Below, piece after piece: positions 8,147 to 16,431 of a stretch of DNA of 64,000 nt (positions are counted from its first letter, which is position 1; every line of letters starts with the position of its first letter). The translations under genes and the position numbers were made by a program. This stretch comes from Brevibacterium ihuae (lineage in GTDB: Bacteria; Actinomycetota; Actinomycetes; Actinomycetales; Brevibacteriaceae). The DNA is taken from positions 186,001 through 250,000 of the forward strand of contig NZ_FXWZ01000003.1 in the NCBI RefSeq assembly GCF_900184225.1, in the 5' to 3' direction. The notes under the pieces were generated by a model. That model was given only the letters and a program-made list of their open reading frames with translations, was not told the origin of the DNA and made no database searches.

Positions 8147-9187
8147 TCAGCCGATGCGGGCAGCGATGGCGTCGCCCACCTCGGCAGTCGTGCGCTTCGC
8201 GTGCCCGCGCTCGGCGAGGTCCGCCTCGACCGCGGCCTGGATGGTCTTCGCGACGACGTCGAGGCCGAGCGAGTCGGCCATGAGCGCCGCGGAGAGGATG
8301 GTGGCCGTCGGGTCAGCGATGCCCTGGCCTGCGATGTCGGGGGCGGAGCCGTGGATCGGCTCGAACAGGCTGGGCGCGGTGCCGTCGACGTTGAGGTTCG
8401 CCGAGGCGGCGAGCCCGATACCGCCGGTGACCGCCGCGGCGAGGTCGGTGAGGATGTCGCCGAACAGGTTGTCGGTGACGATGACGTCGTACCGGCTCGG
8501 GTCCGTGACCATGTAGATCGTGCAGGCGTCGGTGTGCTCGTAGTTCACCGCGACATCGGGGTAGTCCGCCGCGACGTGCTCGACAACGCGACGCCACAGG
8601 TGGCCGGCGTGGACCATGACGTTGTGCTTGTGGACGTAGGTGAGCTTCTGCCGCCGGCTCTGCGCCTTCTCGAAAGCGAATCGCACGGTGCGCTCGATGC
8701 CGTGCCACGTGTTCACCGAGACCTCGGTGGCGACCTCGTACGGGGTGTCCGTCCGCAGGCTGCCGCCCTGCCCGGTGTAGGAGCCCTCGGTGCCCTCACG
8801 GACGACGACGAAGTCGATCTCTCCGGGGTTCGCCAGCGGCGAGGTGGCGCCGGCGAAGAACTTCGAGGGGCGCATGTTCACCGCATGCTCGAGGCCGAAG
8901 CGCATCTTGAGGATGATCCCGCGCTCGAGCACGCCCGAGGGCACGCTCGGATCGCCGCACGCGCCGAAGTAGATCGCGTCATGGGTCCGGAGATCCTCGA
9001 GCTCGGCGTCGGTGAGGGTCTCCCCGGTCGCGTGCCAGCGCTGCGCGGAGGCCTCGAAGGTCGTGGTGTCAAGCTCGACCGGATCCCCGCTCGCGTCGAT
9101 CGCGCGCTGGAGGACCTTGAGGCCCTCGGGGATGACTTCGGTTCCGATGCCGTCGCCGGGCATCACGGCGATCTTGAAAGTGGTCAT
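8147..9187 (-). CDS. leuB: 3-isopropylmalate dehydrogenase
   Basis: Third step of leucine synthesis: oxidative decarboxylation of 3-isopropylmalate with NAD and Mg2+ or Mn2+. 346 residues, full length. Seen: the N-terminal M-P-G-D-G-I-G-T-E-V, Y-T-G-Q-G-G-S near the active site, Y-V-H-K-H-N-V-M with the conserved Lys, V-T-D-N-L-F-G-D-I-L-T-D-L with the metal-binding Asp residues, and E-P-I-H-G-S-A-P-D-I-A-G-Q-G-I-A-D-P in the NAD-binding loop. TAGACT (9194-9199) lies exactly six bases before the ATG, so the message is probably leaderless and cannot carry a leader-peptide attenuator. Stands alone between two long spacers; leuA and leuCD are not in the window. Confidence 0.96.
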   Translation of the reverse strand: MTTFKIAVMPGDGIGTEVIPEGLKVLQRAIDASGDPVELDTTTFEASAQRWHATGETLTDAELEDLRTHDAIYFGACGDPSVPSGVLERGIILKMRFGLEHAVNMRPSKFFAGATSPLANPGEIDFVVVREGTEGSYTGQGGSLRTDTPYEVATEVSVNTWHGIERTVRFAFEKAQSRRQKLTYVHKHNVMVHAGHLWRRVVEHVAADYPDVAVNYEHTDACTIYMVTDPSRYDVIVTDNLFGDILTDLAAAVTGGIGLAASANLNVDGTAPSLFEPIHGSAPDIAGQGIADPTATILSAALMADSLGLDVVAKTIQAAVEADLAERGHAKRTTAEVGDAIAARIG

Positions 9188-9358
9188 GGGAGCAGTCTAC
9201 GAGTCGTCTCACCATTCGGGGGATCGTCTTGGATTCTGGAATGCCGAAGCGGGAGGTGCGCCCGGCCGGCTCGCGGACTGCCCTTCGCCGAATGGCATGC
9301 GGCGGCACGGGCGGGTCCCGGTCGGTGCGGAGGGAGAAGGGGCAGATGCGGCCGCGTG

Positions 9359-9394
9359 CGGTTCGGTCGGGCCCGCGCGGTTCGGTCGGGCCCG
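9359..9394. repeat. 17-bp direct repeat with 19-bp period
   Basis: CGGTTCGGTCGGGCCCG occurs at 9359-9375 and 9378-9394, in the spacer between the divergent leuB and CitE-like genes. The 19-base period equals that of the array at 7821-7972, though the sequence differs. Confidence 0.6.
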
Positions 9395-9475
9395 GTACCG
9401 GCGGCCGCCGAGCGACACCGGGGCGGCGCGGCAGGAGTCGTCCGGAGGTCCCGGACCGACCGTAGACTGGAGATC

Positions 9476-10390
9476 ATGCAGCCCACACCCTCCGCCGACT
9501 CCGGACACCCTGCCGACCCCTCCCGCTCCGCGGAATCGCACGCCCGATCAATCCGCAACGAGCGCGCCGCCGCACTGCCGGCGAAGCTCTCGCGCTCGTG
9601 GCTGCTCGTCAACGCCGACCGGCCGGAGACCTTCGAGGACGGCCAGGCCTCCGAGGCCGACTCCGTGATCTTCGACCTCGAGGCCCCGGTGCCCGAGGAC
9701 GGCAAGGGTGCGGCGCGGGACAACGTCGTCCGAGCGCTCGAGGCCGGGATGTCGGCGTGGGTGCGCGTCAACGGCATCACCACCGATCACTGGGCCGACG
9801 ACCTCGACGCCGTCAAGGCGCTGCCGGGGCTGCGCGGCATCATGCTGCCGAACACCGAGCACCCCGAACAGGTCACCTACACCTCGATGCGCGCCGGTGC
9901 CGGTCTGCCGGTGCTCGCACTCCTCGAGACCGCCCGCGGCATCGAGAACGCCACCCGGATCGCCGAGGCCCCCGGCACCTTCCGCCTGGCGCTCGGCACC
10001 AACGACTTCCGCAAGGACACCGGGGTGGCCGATGACCCGGTGGCGCTTGCCTACGCGCGGTCGCGCCTCGTCGTGGCCACCCGCGTGGGCGGGCTGCCGG
10101 GAGCGATCGACGGGCCGTCGGCGGCCGGGGCGCCGCCGGAGCGGGTCATCGAGGACTGCAGCTGGACGATGAAGATGGGCATGGCAGGCAAGCTCGTGCT
10201 CGACACCGAGCAGATCGACATCCTCAACACCGAGCTCTCCCCGAGCGAGGACGACCGCCGCTGGGCCCGCGACATGCTCGACAAGGCCGAGGACGGCGCG
10301 TCGATGACCGATGGCTCGTACCTGCCGCGGCTCGCTCGGGCGAAGAAGATCGCGCAGCTCTCCGACTCGTACGGCCTCTGGAACGCCTGA
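9476..10390 (+). CDS. HpcH/HpaI aldolase / citrate lyase beta-like (CitE-like) protein
   Basis: TIM-barrel CitE-like proteins cleave or form C-C bonds of acyl-CoA thioesters, for example citramalyl- or malyl-CoA, using Mg2+. 304 residues. Seen: V-I-F-D-L-E-A (64-70), V-R-V-N-G (97-101) with a conserved Arg, the L-L-E-T-A-R-G motif with metal-binding Glu151, and G-T-N-D-F-R-K-D with Asp177. The N-terminal 35 residues are Pro/Ser-rich and not part of the barrel. ATG 9476 sits seven bases after TAGACT (9463-9468), suggesting a leaderless transcript. It is divergent from leuB with 288 bases between. The substrate is not determinable from sequence. Confidence 0.85.
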   Translation: MQPTPSADSGHPADPSRSAESHARSIRNERAAALPAKLSRSWLLVNADRPETFEDGQASEADSVIFDLEAPVPEDGKGAARDNVVRALEAGMSAWVRVNGITTDHWADDLDAVKALPGLRGIMLPNTEHPEQVTYTSMRAGAGLPVLALLETARGIENATRIAEAPGTFRLALGTNDFRKDTGVADDPVALAYARSRLVVATRVGGLPGAIDGPSAAGAPPERVIEDCSWTMKMGMAGKLVLDTEQIDILNTELSPSEDDRRWARDMLDKAEDGASMTDGSYLPRLARAKKIAQLSDSYGLWNA

Positions 10391-10403
10391 GTCACCGTCA
10401 CCT

Positions 10404-10515
10404 CGGCGGGAGTACCCACCCGCTTTCCACCGGGCCGGGCACTCCCACCCATCGTTCGTCCGGGCGGGCGCTCCCCACCCGCCTCCCGCCAGGGCGGACG
10501 CTCCCACCGCCAGAG
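10404..10515. repeat. 30-bp degenerate tandem repeat
   Basis: Three full units of 30 bases (10404-10433, 10434-10463, 10464-10493) and part of a fourth, each with a GGCGGGNGCTCCCACCC-like core. It starts 13 bases after the CitE-like stop codon. Part of a 1,120-base non-coding spacer (10391-11510). Confidence 0.6.
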
Positions 10516-10612
10516 CTGGCACTCCCTCTCGCACCCGAACCCGACCCCGAACCGGCGATCACTCCGCGGTCCAGGTCCTGATCACCAGCGAGAAACGTCC
10601 CACCCCACTTGC

Positions 10613-10668
10613 TCACCTGCGACAAGGTCCCGGTTTCCGCGTGATTCCGGGACATCTGTCGCAGGTGA
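10613..10668. repeat. Imperfect 56-bp palindrome, family C
   Basis: Left arm TCACCTGCGACAAGGTCCCGG pairs with a right arm CCGGGACATCTGTCGCAGGTGA, with a small bulge. The same core (GGGACATCTNCCGCANGTGAA) recurs at 12707-12733 and 12741-12763 on the other side of the DUF559 gene. Confidence 0.7.
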
Positions 10669-10768
10669 ACAGTGTGCATGCATGTCTCCGACCGCCCATC
10701 CGGTTCCTGGCGGCTCGCACGCTGCGCCAGCGTGCACCTCTCGCCGGATCGCCGCCCGTCCTCCGCGG

Positions 10769-11009
10769 TCCGCTGGCCGACTGACCGCATCGTCTTTCGC
10801 TATCCCGTTCGGCGGGCGACCGCACCATCCCCCGCTTCCCGCTGGGTGGATGAGCGCACCATCTCCCACTGCCCGCCCGGTGGATGCGCGCTCCGTCCTC
10901 CGCTGTCCCGCTCGCTGAGTAACGGCGCCTTCCTCCGCGATCCCGCTCCGTGGACGAGCGTCCCGTCCCCTGCGGTCCCACTCTGTGGATCGTCGGCGGA
11001 TCCTCCCCA
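10769..11009. repeat. 34-35 bp degenerate tandem array, about 7 units
   Basis: Units begin with a TCCCG-like core at 10769, 10803, 10837, 10871, 10906, 10941 and 10976, followed by a GTGGA-like block and a C-rich tail. The spacing changes between 34 and 35 bases, which breaks any reading frame, so this is non-coding. No gene is supported in the rest of 11010-11510 either. Confidence 0.65.
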
Positions 11010-11510
11010 TGCCGCCTCGAGCTCGTACTCATCGTCCCTCGGAGACGGTCGACTGGTCTCATGTCCCTGACGCCCCGCACCGCGCCCCGGCCTCGACGGC
11101 TCCCCACGCTCCCCCGCATCGTCGGCAACCATCCAGCCGCAGCACGTGTCGTCACCGCTGTCGTCCCATCTGCCTCACGCTCCTCGAACCGCTCACGCGC
11201 ATCTCTTCGCGAGTGCTCTCACAACCCGCCGAGGGACCCGAACTGTTCGAGCGCGGGGCTGCCGCCCCTCCCCTTCGAGCGCGCTGCCGCCGTCCGCCAC
11301 AGGTGACACGAATCATCGAGAACTCAGCAGCCCGTCTCCTCGAACGGCGCACCCCACGGGCTTGCTGTCCCCTGTCATACCACCGTCCCGTGTCAGCCCA
11401 CCGTCACCGGTCGTCCCACCGTTCGCGAGCTGTCGGCCGGTTCCGATGGGCCGATCCGGCCCACATGGGACGCACACGACCGACGACCGCCCCGCAGGAG
11501 GGATGAGTCC

Positions 11511-12635
11511 ATGACTGCCAGGAGTGCGAACAGCGGAGGGATTCCCAGGAGCACCTCGAGAAGTGTGGCCACCATGACGACCGGAACCACGGGGAGTGCC
11601 ACAACCATCGGGCCGAACGGGATCTCCACGACAGCTGGGAACGGTGACGTCTCCACGGCATCCGAGGACACCACGAGTTCCAGGCTCAAGAGGAATGACC
11701 GACGGCACCATCCGGTACCGGACCGGCTCATCCGCGTCCCTCACCTCGGTTCGACCCGTGCACTCCGCGGCACCGGAGTGAGTCACCGTACCCTCGACGA
11801 GCAGAAGCGCGTCTCCAGAATCCACCACGGGGTCTATGGGCCCACCGGTGACGGGGAGACGCTGTGGGCCCCCGGCTGGGCAGATGAAGCGTGGATCGAC
11901 CTCTACACCCGGGCTCGAGCACTGCAGCTGATCCGACCCGATGCGGTGATCTCCGGGACAAGTGCAGCCCGCCTCCTCGGCTGGCCGGTTCCGCGGGACC
12001 GCGGAAATGAGGTTCTCACCGTCACGACCGAGCCCGCCACCGCCCGGGTCGAGCGCCCCGGCGTCCGGACGCGCGTCTCCGAACGATGTACCACACGGCA
12101 GTACTACGGCGTGACGGTGAACTCACGGCACTGGATCCTCGCCGAACTCGCACGCGACCTCGGTGTCGCCGAGCTCACCGCCGTCGTCGATACCATCGTG
12201 GGAACCTGGCACGGTCCTCCCGAGACCGACCTCGATACCCTGCGGACGGTGATGGGCGCGGTCGGTCGCTTCGTCGGCGCGCCTCGGATGCGGGCGGCCC
12301 TCACCGCGGCGCGGGAGGACGTCGACTCACCCCGGGAGACGCGGCTGCGCCTGAGCATCGTCGCCGCGGGCCTTCCGGAACCCGAAGTGCACCCGACGAT
12401 CCCGGTCGGCGGGTACGCGGTGCATCCGGACCTCGGATATCCGGACCTGCGCATCGCGATCGAGTACGAGGGCGACGAGCACCGGACCGATCCCCAACGG
12501 TGGGCGCAGGACATCGAGCGCTACGAGATCCTGCAGCAGCTCGGCTGGATCGTACTCCGCGTGACCGCCCGCACCTCGATGCCGCGCTTCCTCGAGCGGC
12601 TGCGCGTGCATCTCGCGACGGCGTCCGCCACCTGA
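11511..12635 (+). CDS. DUF559-type (PD-(D/E)xK, Vsr-like) endonuclease-domain protein
   Basis: 374 residues. ATG 11511 has a strong GGAGGG eight bases upstream. Residues 1-65 are Ser/Thr/Gly-rich and probably disordered. Residues 70-160 (D-R-L-I-R-V-P-H-L, then I-H-H-G-V-Y-G-P, then I-S-G-T-S-A-A-R-L-L-G-W) resemble the wHTH/AbiEi-like region that precedes DUF559 domains in actinobacteria. The C-terminal domain has E276, then H-P-D-L-G-Y-P-D-L (Asp312) and A-I-E-Y-E-G-D-E-H (E318, E320, H324), matching the Vsr-like nuclease core. These proteins are common and variable in actinobacteria and no activity is established. It is bracketed by family C palindromes and preceded by tandem arrays, which suggests an accessory insertion between core biosynthetic genes. 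Confidence 0.82.
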   Translation: MTARSANSGGIPRSTSRSVATMTTGTTGSATTIGPNGISTTAGNGDVSTASEDTTSSRLKRNDRRHHPVPDRLIRVPHLGSTRALRGTGVSHRTLDEQKRVSRIHHGVYGPTGDGETLWAPGWADEAWIDLYTRARALQLIRPDAVISGTSAARLLGWPVPRDRGNEVLTVTTEPATARVERPGVRTRVSERCTTRQYYGVTVNSRHWILAELARDLGVAELTAVVDTIVGTWHGPPETDLDTLRTVMGAVGRFVGAPRMRAALTAAREDVDSPRETRLRLSIVAAGLPEPEVHPTIPVGGYAVHPDLGYPDLRIAIEYEGDEHRTDPQRWAQDIERYEILQQLGWIVLRVTARTSMPRFLERLRVHLATASAT

Positions 12636-12674
12636 GCCGGGCCTCTCACCCTCGGTGGACGCCCGGTCCACGGC

Positions 12675-12763
12675 TTCACGTGCGGAAGATGTCCCGGATC
12701 CAGCGTGGATCCGGGACATCTTCCGCAAGTGAACGGCCCAGGGGACATCTGCCGCAGGTGAAC
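12675..12763. repeat. 59-bp palindrome, family C, plus an extra half-copy
   Basis: Arms 12675-12701 and 12707-12733 are 27 bases each with one mismatch and a five-base loop. A further half copy is at 12741-12763. The array lies between the stops of the convergent DUF559 gene and serA, so it may also terminate transcription. Confidence 0.8.
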
Positions 12764-12801
12764 GACCGACACCGCAGGGGCAGCGCCGGGTACCCGGGGG
12801 C

Positions 12802-14394
12802 TCAGTCCTCGGTCAGGGTCACCGCGGTGAACTGCGAGGCGCCGACGGCGCCGGCGAGGGCGGAGACGACCTCGGGCGTGACTGCGGAATCCACCGACAT
12901 CACCGACAGCGCCTCGCCGTCGTCCTCGGCCGGGGACACCTGCATGCCGGCGATGTTGACCTCATTGCGCCCGAGCGCCTGGCCGAGCTGGCCGATAACC
13001 CCGGGGCGGTCCTCGTACTTGAAGATCAGCAGGTGGTCGGTGAGCGAGATCTCGAGCTCGTAGCCGTCGACCCCGGTGAGCTTCTGCACGAGCTTGGGGC
13101 CGGTGACGGTGCCGGACACCGACACCTGGCGGCCCGAGGCGGTCGTCGCCACGATCGTCGTGACGTTCCGGAACGACTCGGCGTAGGGGTCGGTGACGAG
13201 CTCGAGGGTCATCCCCCGCTCCTCGGCGAGCACCGGGGCGTTGACGTAGGACACCGGGCGCGACACGTAGTCGCGGAACAGGCCCTTGAGGGCGGACAGC
13301 TGGAGGACGGACACGTCCTTGTCGGCGATCTCGCCGCGCACCTCGAAGCGGAAGTGGCTGATCGGCTCCTCGGCGAGCGCGGCGACGACGCGGCCGAGCT
13401 TCTCCGCGAGCGGGATGCCGGGCCGGACATCGGCGTGGATCGCACCACCGGTGACGTTGACGGCGTCGGGCACGAGCTCGCCGGCCAGCGCGAGGCGCAC
13501 GGACTTCGCGACCGCCACGCCGGCCTTCTCCTGGGCCTCGTCGGTCGAGGCGCCGAGGTGCGGGGTGACGTTGACGGCGTCCTGCTCCATGAGCCGGGAG
13601 TGCTCCGGCGGCTCCTGGCTCCACACGTCGATCCCGGCTCCGCCCACGCGGCCGGCGTCGACCGCCTCGGCGAGCGCCTCCTCGTCGATGATGCCGCCGC
13701 GCGCGACGTTGACGATGCGGACGCCGGGCTTGACCTTCTCGAACGCGGCGCGCCCGATCATCCCCACGGTCTCCGGGGTCTTGGGCATGTGGACGGTGAT
13801 GAAGTCCGACGCCGCGAGGAGCTCGTCGAGGCTCATCACCTCGACGCCCATCTGGGCGGCGCGCGACTGGGAGATGTAAGGGTCGTAGCCGACGATCCTC
13901 ATCCCGAACGACTTCGCGCGCTCGGCGACGAGCCCGCCGATCCGGCCGAGGCCGACGATGCCGAGGGTCTTCTCGTAGAGCTCGACGCCGGTGAGCTTGG
14001 AGCGGTTCCACTCCCCCGCCTTGAGCGAGGTGTTGCCGGCGCCGAAGTACCGCGCCGAGGCGAGCAGGTGGGTGAGAGTGAGCTCGGCGGCGGAGATGAT
14101 GTTCGAGGTCGGCGCGTTGACCACCATGACCCCGGCCTGGGTGGCGGCGGGCACGTCGACGTTGTCGAGGCCCACTCCGGCGCGCGCGATGACCTTGAGG
14201 TTCCGGGCCGCGGCGATGGCCTCGGCATCGACCTGGGTGGCCGAGCGGATGAGGATCGCGTCGACGTCGGCGATCGCGGGGAGCAGCTCGGAGCGATCCG
14301 CTCCGCTGCACTTCCGGATCTCGAATTCGGGGCCGAGCGCCTCGATGGTGGCCGGTGACAGGTTCTCGGCGATGAGCACGACGGGCTTGCTCAC
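12802..14394 (-). CDS. serA: D-3-phosphoglycerate dehydrogenase
   Basis: First step of serine synthesis: 3-phosphoglycerate to 3-phosphohydroxypyruvate with NAD. GTG 14394 is chosen because AGGAGG sits six bases upstream and the product then begins V-S-K-P-V-V-L-I-A-E like its family. 530 residues, the long (type 1, actinobacterial) form: substrate domain at both ends of an NAD domain (G-I-V-G-L-G-R-I-G at 145-153), N-V-A-R-G-G-I-I-D with the catalytic Arg, then an intervening allosteric-substrate-binding domain (about 315-450) and a C-terminal ACT domain (about 455-530) that in relatives binds serine. A CRP/GlxR-like site and TACGAT -10 lie upstream. It feeds serine to the CysE/CysK pair encoded 24 kb away. 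Confidence 0.95.
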   Translation of the reverse strand: MSKPVVLIAENLSPATIEALGPEFEIRKCSGADRSELLPAIADVDAILIRSATQVDAEAIAAARNLKVIARAGVGLDNVDVPAATQAGVMVVNAPTSNIISAAELTLTHLLASARYFGAGNTSLKAGEWNRSKLTGVELYEKTLGIVGLGRIGGLVAERAKSFGMRIVGYDPYISQSRAAQMGVEVMSLDELLAASDFITVHMPKTPETVGMIGRAAFEKVKPGVRIVNVARGGIIDEEALAEAVDAGRVGGAGIDVWSQEPPEHSRLMEQDAVNVTPHLGASTDEAQEKAGVAVAKSVRLALAGELVPDAVNVTGGAIHADVRPGIPLAEKLGRVVAALAEEPISHFRFEVRGEIADKDVSVLQLSALKGLFRDYVSRPVSYVNAPVLAEERGMTLELVTDPYAESFRNVTTIVATTASGRQVSVSGTVTGPKLVQKLTGVDGYELEISLTDHLLIFKYEDRPGVIGQLGQALGRNEVNIAGMQVSPAEDDGEALSVMSVDSAVTPEVVSALAGAVGASQFTAVTLTED

Positions 14395-14512
14395 AGGGTT
14401 CCTCCTACGGATGCGCGCACGGGTGCGGCGACGGTGGGTGTCGGGCCATGGCACGGGTGCACGGCGCGGTTCGGCGGCTGCTGGGCAGCCGCCCGATGAC
14501 GGGATCGGCACC

Positions 14513-14545
14513 ATCGTATCGACCGCTTGTGAAGCCTTTCACAAG
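14513..14545 (-). promoter_or_regulatory. serA promoter with CRP/GlxR-like operator
   Basis: A 20-base palindrome CTTGTGAA-GCCT-TTCACAAG (14526-14545) contains TGTGA-N6-TCACA, the classic consensus of CRP-family regulators including actinobacterial GlxR. Read toward serA, it is followed eight bases later by a -10-like TACGAT (14513-14518). The site therefore overlaps the -35 position, which would suit repression or class II activation. Confidence 0.6.
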
Positions 14546-14644
14546 GGGGTCACATCGTGAACAGCACGCTTCCCGCGACCGGCCGCCGCATCACATCCGG
14601 CCCGACCGTCGATACCCCGGCGAGCGCCGCGACAGCAGCGGAAC

Positions 14645-14965
14645 TCAGCTCCGCGACTCCTCGCGCCGGAGACGCAGCGCCCTCGGCACGAGGACTGCCC
14701 CACCGTGCAGCGCGGCCACGATGCCGACGGCTGCGGATGCATAGGGCAGGAATGCGAAGATGCCCGGGAGATCCCGGAGCACGAGCAGCGGGATGACCGC
14801 GACTCCGATGCCGAACACGATCTGCAGGACGCCCATGACGAGTAGCCGCTGCCAGCCGTCGGACGCGACACGGCCGTCGGACGCAACACGGCCGCCCGGA
14901 GCCTCACGGCCGTCGGTACCTCTGCCTCGCTGCGCAGGATCCTCGCTGATGTTCCGATGAGCCAT
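14645..14965 (-). CDS. Small two-TM membrane protein of unknown function
   Basis: 106 residues. GGAGGAGCGGAG lies just before the ATG. A polar N-terminus (1-40) with a repeated R-V-A-S-D-G motif is followed by two hydrophobic segments, about 41-63 (L-L-V-M-G-V-L-Q-I-V-F-G-I-G) and 70-95, and a basic C-terminus (R-R-E-E-S-R-S). It starts 20 bases after the acetyltransferase stop on the same strand and probably shares its transcript. I do not recognise the family. Confidence 0.6.
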   Translation of the reverse strand: MAHRNISEDPAQRGRGTDGREAPGGRVASDGRVASDGWQRLLVMGVLQIVFGIGVAVIPLLVLRDLPGIFAFLPYASAAVGIVAALHGGAVLVPRALRLRREESRS

Positions 14966-14985
14966 GCTCCGCTCCTCCGACCCGC

Positions 14986-16272
14986 TCAGAAGTCGTTGGG
15001 CGAGTACGGTGCCCGCTCGAGGGCGAACATCGACCGCGCCCGCAGCGCCGCTCCCTCGGTGTGCTGCGTGATCCGGCCCGCCCGGGCGAGGATCACCGGG
15101 TCCGCACCGCCGAGGTAGATCGACCCGAGCTCCGACACGCCGAGCTCGAGGTCGACCGGGACCGAGGCGCTCACGCGCTCGACCTCGGCATCCGCGCCGT
15201 CGGCCGTGATCCGGTAGGTGCCCTCGGCGAGGTGCATGGGGTCGACGACCGAGATGACGAGCTGACCGGGCACCTCCCACGGGCGGGCCTCGAGCGCGGC
15301 CACGACGTCGAGCATCCGCAGCCACACGCCGTCGTGCTGACCGACGGTCTTCGCGCGGCGCGGATCGGTGAGCAGCCACGGCAGCGGGGAGTTCTGGGCC
15401 GCGTAGCCGAACTTCACCGTCGTCACGAGATCGACCGCACCGAGGAAGGCCCACAGTGCGGAGTACGCCGCGTCGGACACTGCGACGAAATCGCGGAGCT
15501 CGATCGTCCCGGTCGAGTACTCCTCCCCGTGGAAGCGGTAGCTCACGTAGCCGTCGGGCTCGCCGTGCTCGTCGTAGTGGAGGGCGGCGCGCACCGCTCG
15601 GTCCTCGTCGCCGGTGCGCGGATCGACCGACCCGGCGGCGACATCGGTGTAGAGCTGCTGGCGCTCGATCGCCCCGGGCGAGGACCGGAGGAAGCGGTCG
15701 TAGATCGCCGGCGCCAGCTCGGCGAGGGCGGAGGCCTCGCACATCTCGACGCGACGGTCGGCCTCGGCGGCGAGCGCGAAGCCGGGAGACGTGTCGACCT
15801 CGACCTCGGTGAACCAGGTCGCCGTGCCGAAGCCGAAGCGCGTGTAGATGCCGCCCTCGGTGGCGGTGAGCGCGGCGAAGGGGTAGCCGTCGGCCTTCGC
15901 CTGGGTGAGGTCGGCGGTCATGAGGGACCGCAGGAGTCCGCGGCGCCGGTGCGTCGGCCGGACCGTGATCCAGGTGATGAGGTGGGCGGGGACGAGGCGG
16001 CCGCCGCCGACGTTGACCCGCTTCTCGAAGTGCGCGAAGGTCGCGACCGGGATCTCGGCGCTGAGCGCATGGGCCGGAGCCTTGTCGGCGTAGACCGCGG
16101 TGAGCGTCCGCCCGTCGGCGATGGAGTTCTCCACCCGCCGGACGAGCCCGTCGTCGGTGGGGCGCTTGCCGTGGAAGCCGGCGATCACCGCCTGCATGTA
16201 CTGGTCGGTGGCCCGGTCGGGAGCGCCGTCGGTCAGGGCCGGGGAGAATGTCTCGAAACGATACTCAGTCAC
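14986..16272 (-). CDS. Eis-like GNAT N-acetyltransferase
   Basis: Eis-type enzymes are large hexameric GNAT proteins; mycobacterial Eis acetylates aminoglycosides and protein lysines. 428 residues, close to the family length. The N-terminal GNAT domain has V-R-P-T-H-R-R-R-G-L-L-R-S-L-M (about 107-121), the acetyl-CoA pyrophosphate loop. A second degenerate GNAT domain and a C-terminal SCP2-like domain follow. The protein ends in Phe; in Eis the C-terminal Phe carboxylate takes part in catalysis, and its conservation here supports activity. The GTG start (16272) has TAGTGT (16279-16284) exactly six bases upstream, a leaderless promoter. Substrate is unknown. Confidence 0.88.
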   Translation of the reverse strand: MTEYRFETFSPALTDGAPDRATDQYMQAVIAGFHGKRPTDDGLVRRVENSIADGRTLTAVYADKAPAHALSAEIPVATFAHFEKRVNVGGGRLVPAHLITWITVRPTHRRRGLLRSLMTADLTQAKADGYPFAALTATEGGIYTRFGFGTATWFTEVEVDTSPGFALAAEADRRVEMCEASALAELAPAIYDRFLRSSPGAIERQQLYTDVAAGSVDPRTGDEDRAVRAALHYDEHGEPDGYVSYRFHGEEYSTGTIELRDFVAVSDAAYSALWAFLGAVDLVTTVKFGYAAQNSPLPWLLTDPRRAKTVGQHDGVWLRMLDVVAALEARPWEVPGQLVISVVDPMHLAEGTYRITADGADAEVERVSASVPVDLELGVSELGSIYLGGADPVILARAGRITQHTEGAALRARSMFALERAPYSPNDF

Positions 16273-16431
16273 GCGCCCACACTATCCGATGGGCGCCGGC
16301 GCGGTGATGGACCCCGCACGACGCGGCGCCCTGCAGACGCTGTCCCCGCCCCCGGTGCGGGTGTCCGATCGCCGGTCGGGTCCGGTCCCGGAGCGCCGAG
16401 GAGCCCTGCGGCTGCCCGGACGCGAGCCGCC

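Noticed and set aside
10582-11010. Candidate coding frames on the minus strand in the CitE-DUF559 spacer
   Set aside because: They read through the 34-35 bp tandem array whose unit length changes frame, lack ribosome sites and have an R/G/S-rich composition.
16265-16431. Continuation of the four-TM gene frame to 16265
   Set aside because: The residues after about 16576 in that frame are R/P/A-rich shadow text and would overlap the Eis-like start; the shifted frame to 16432 reads better.
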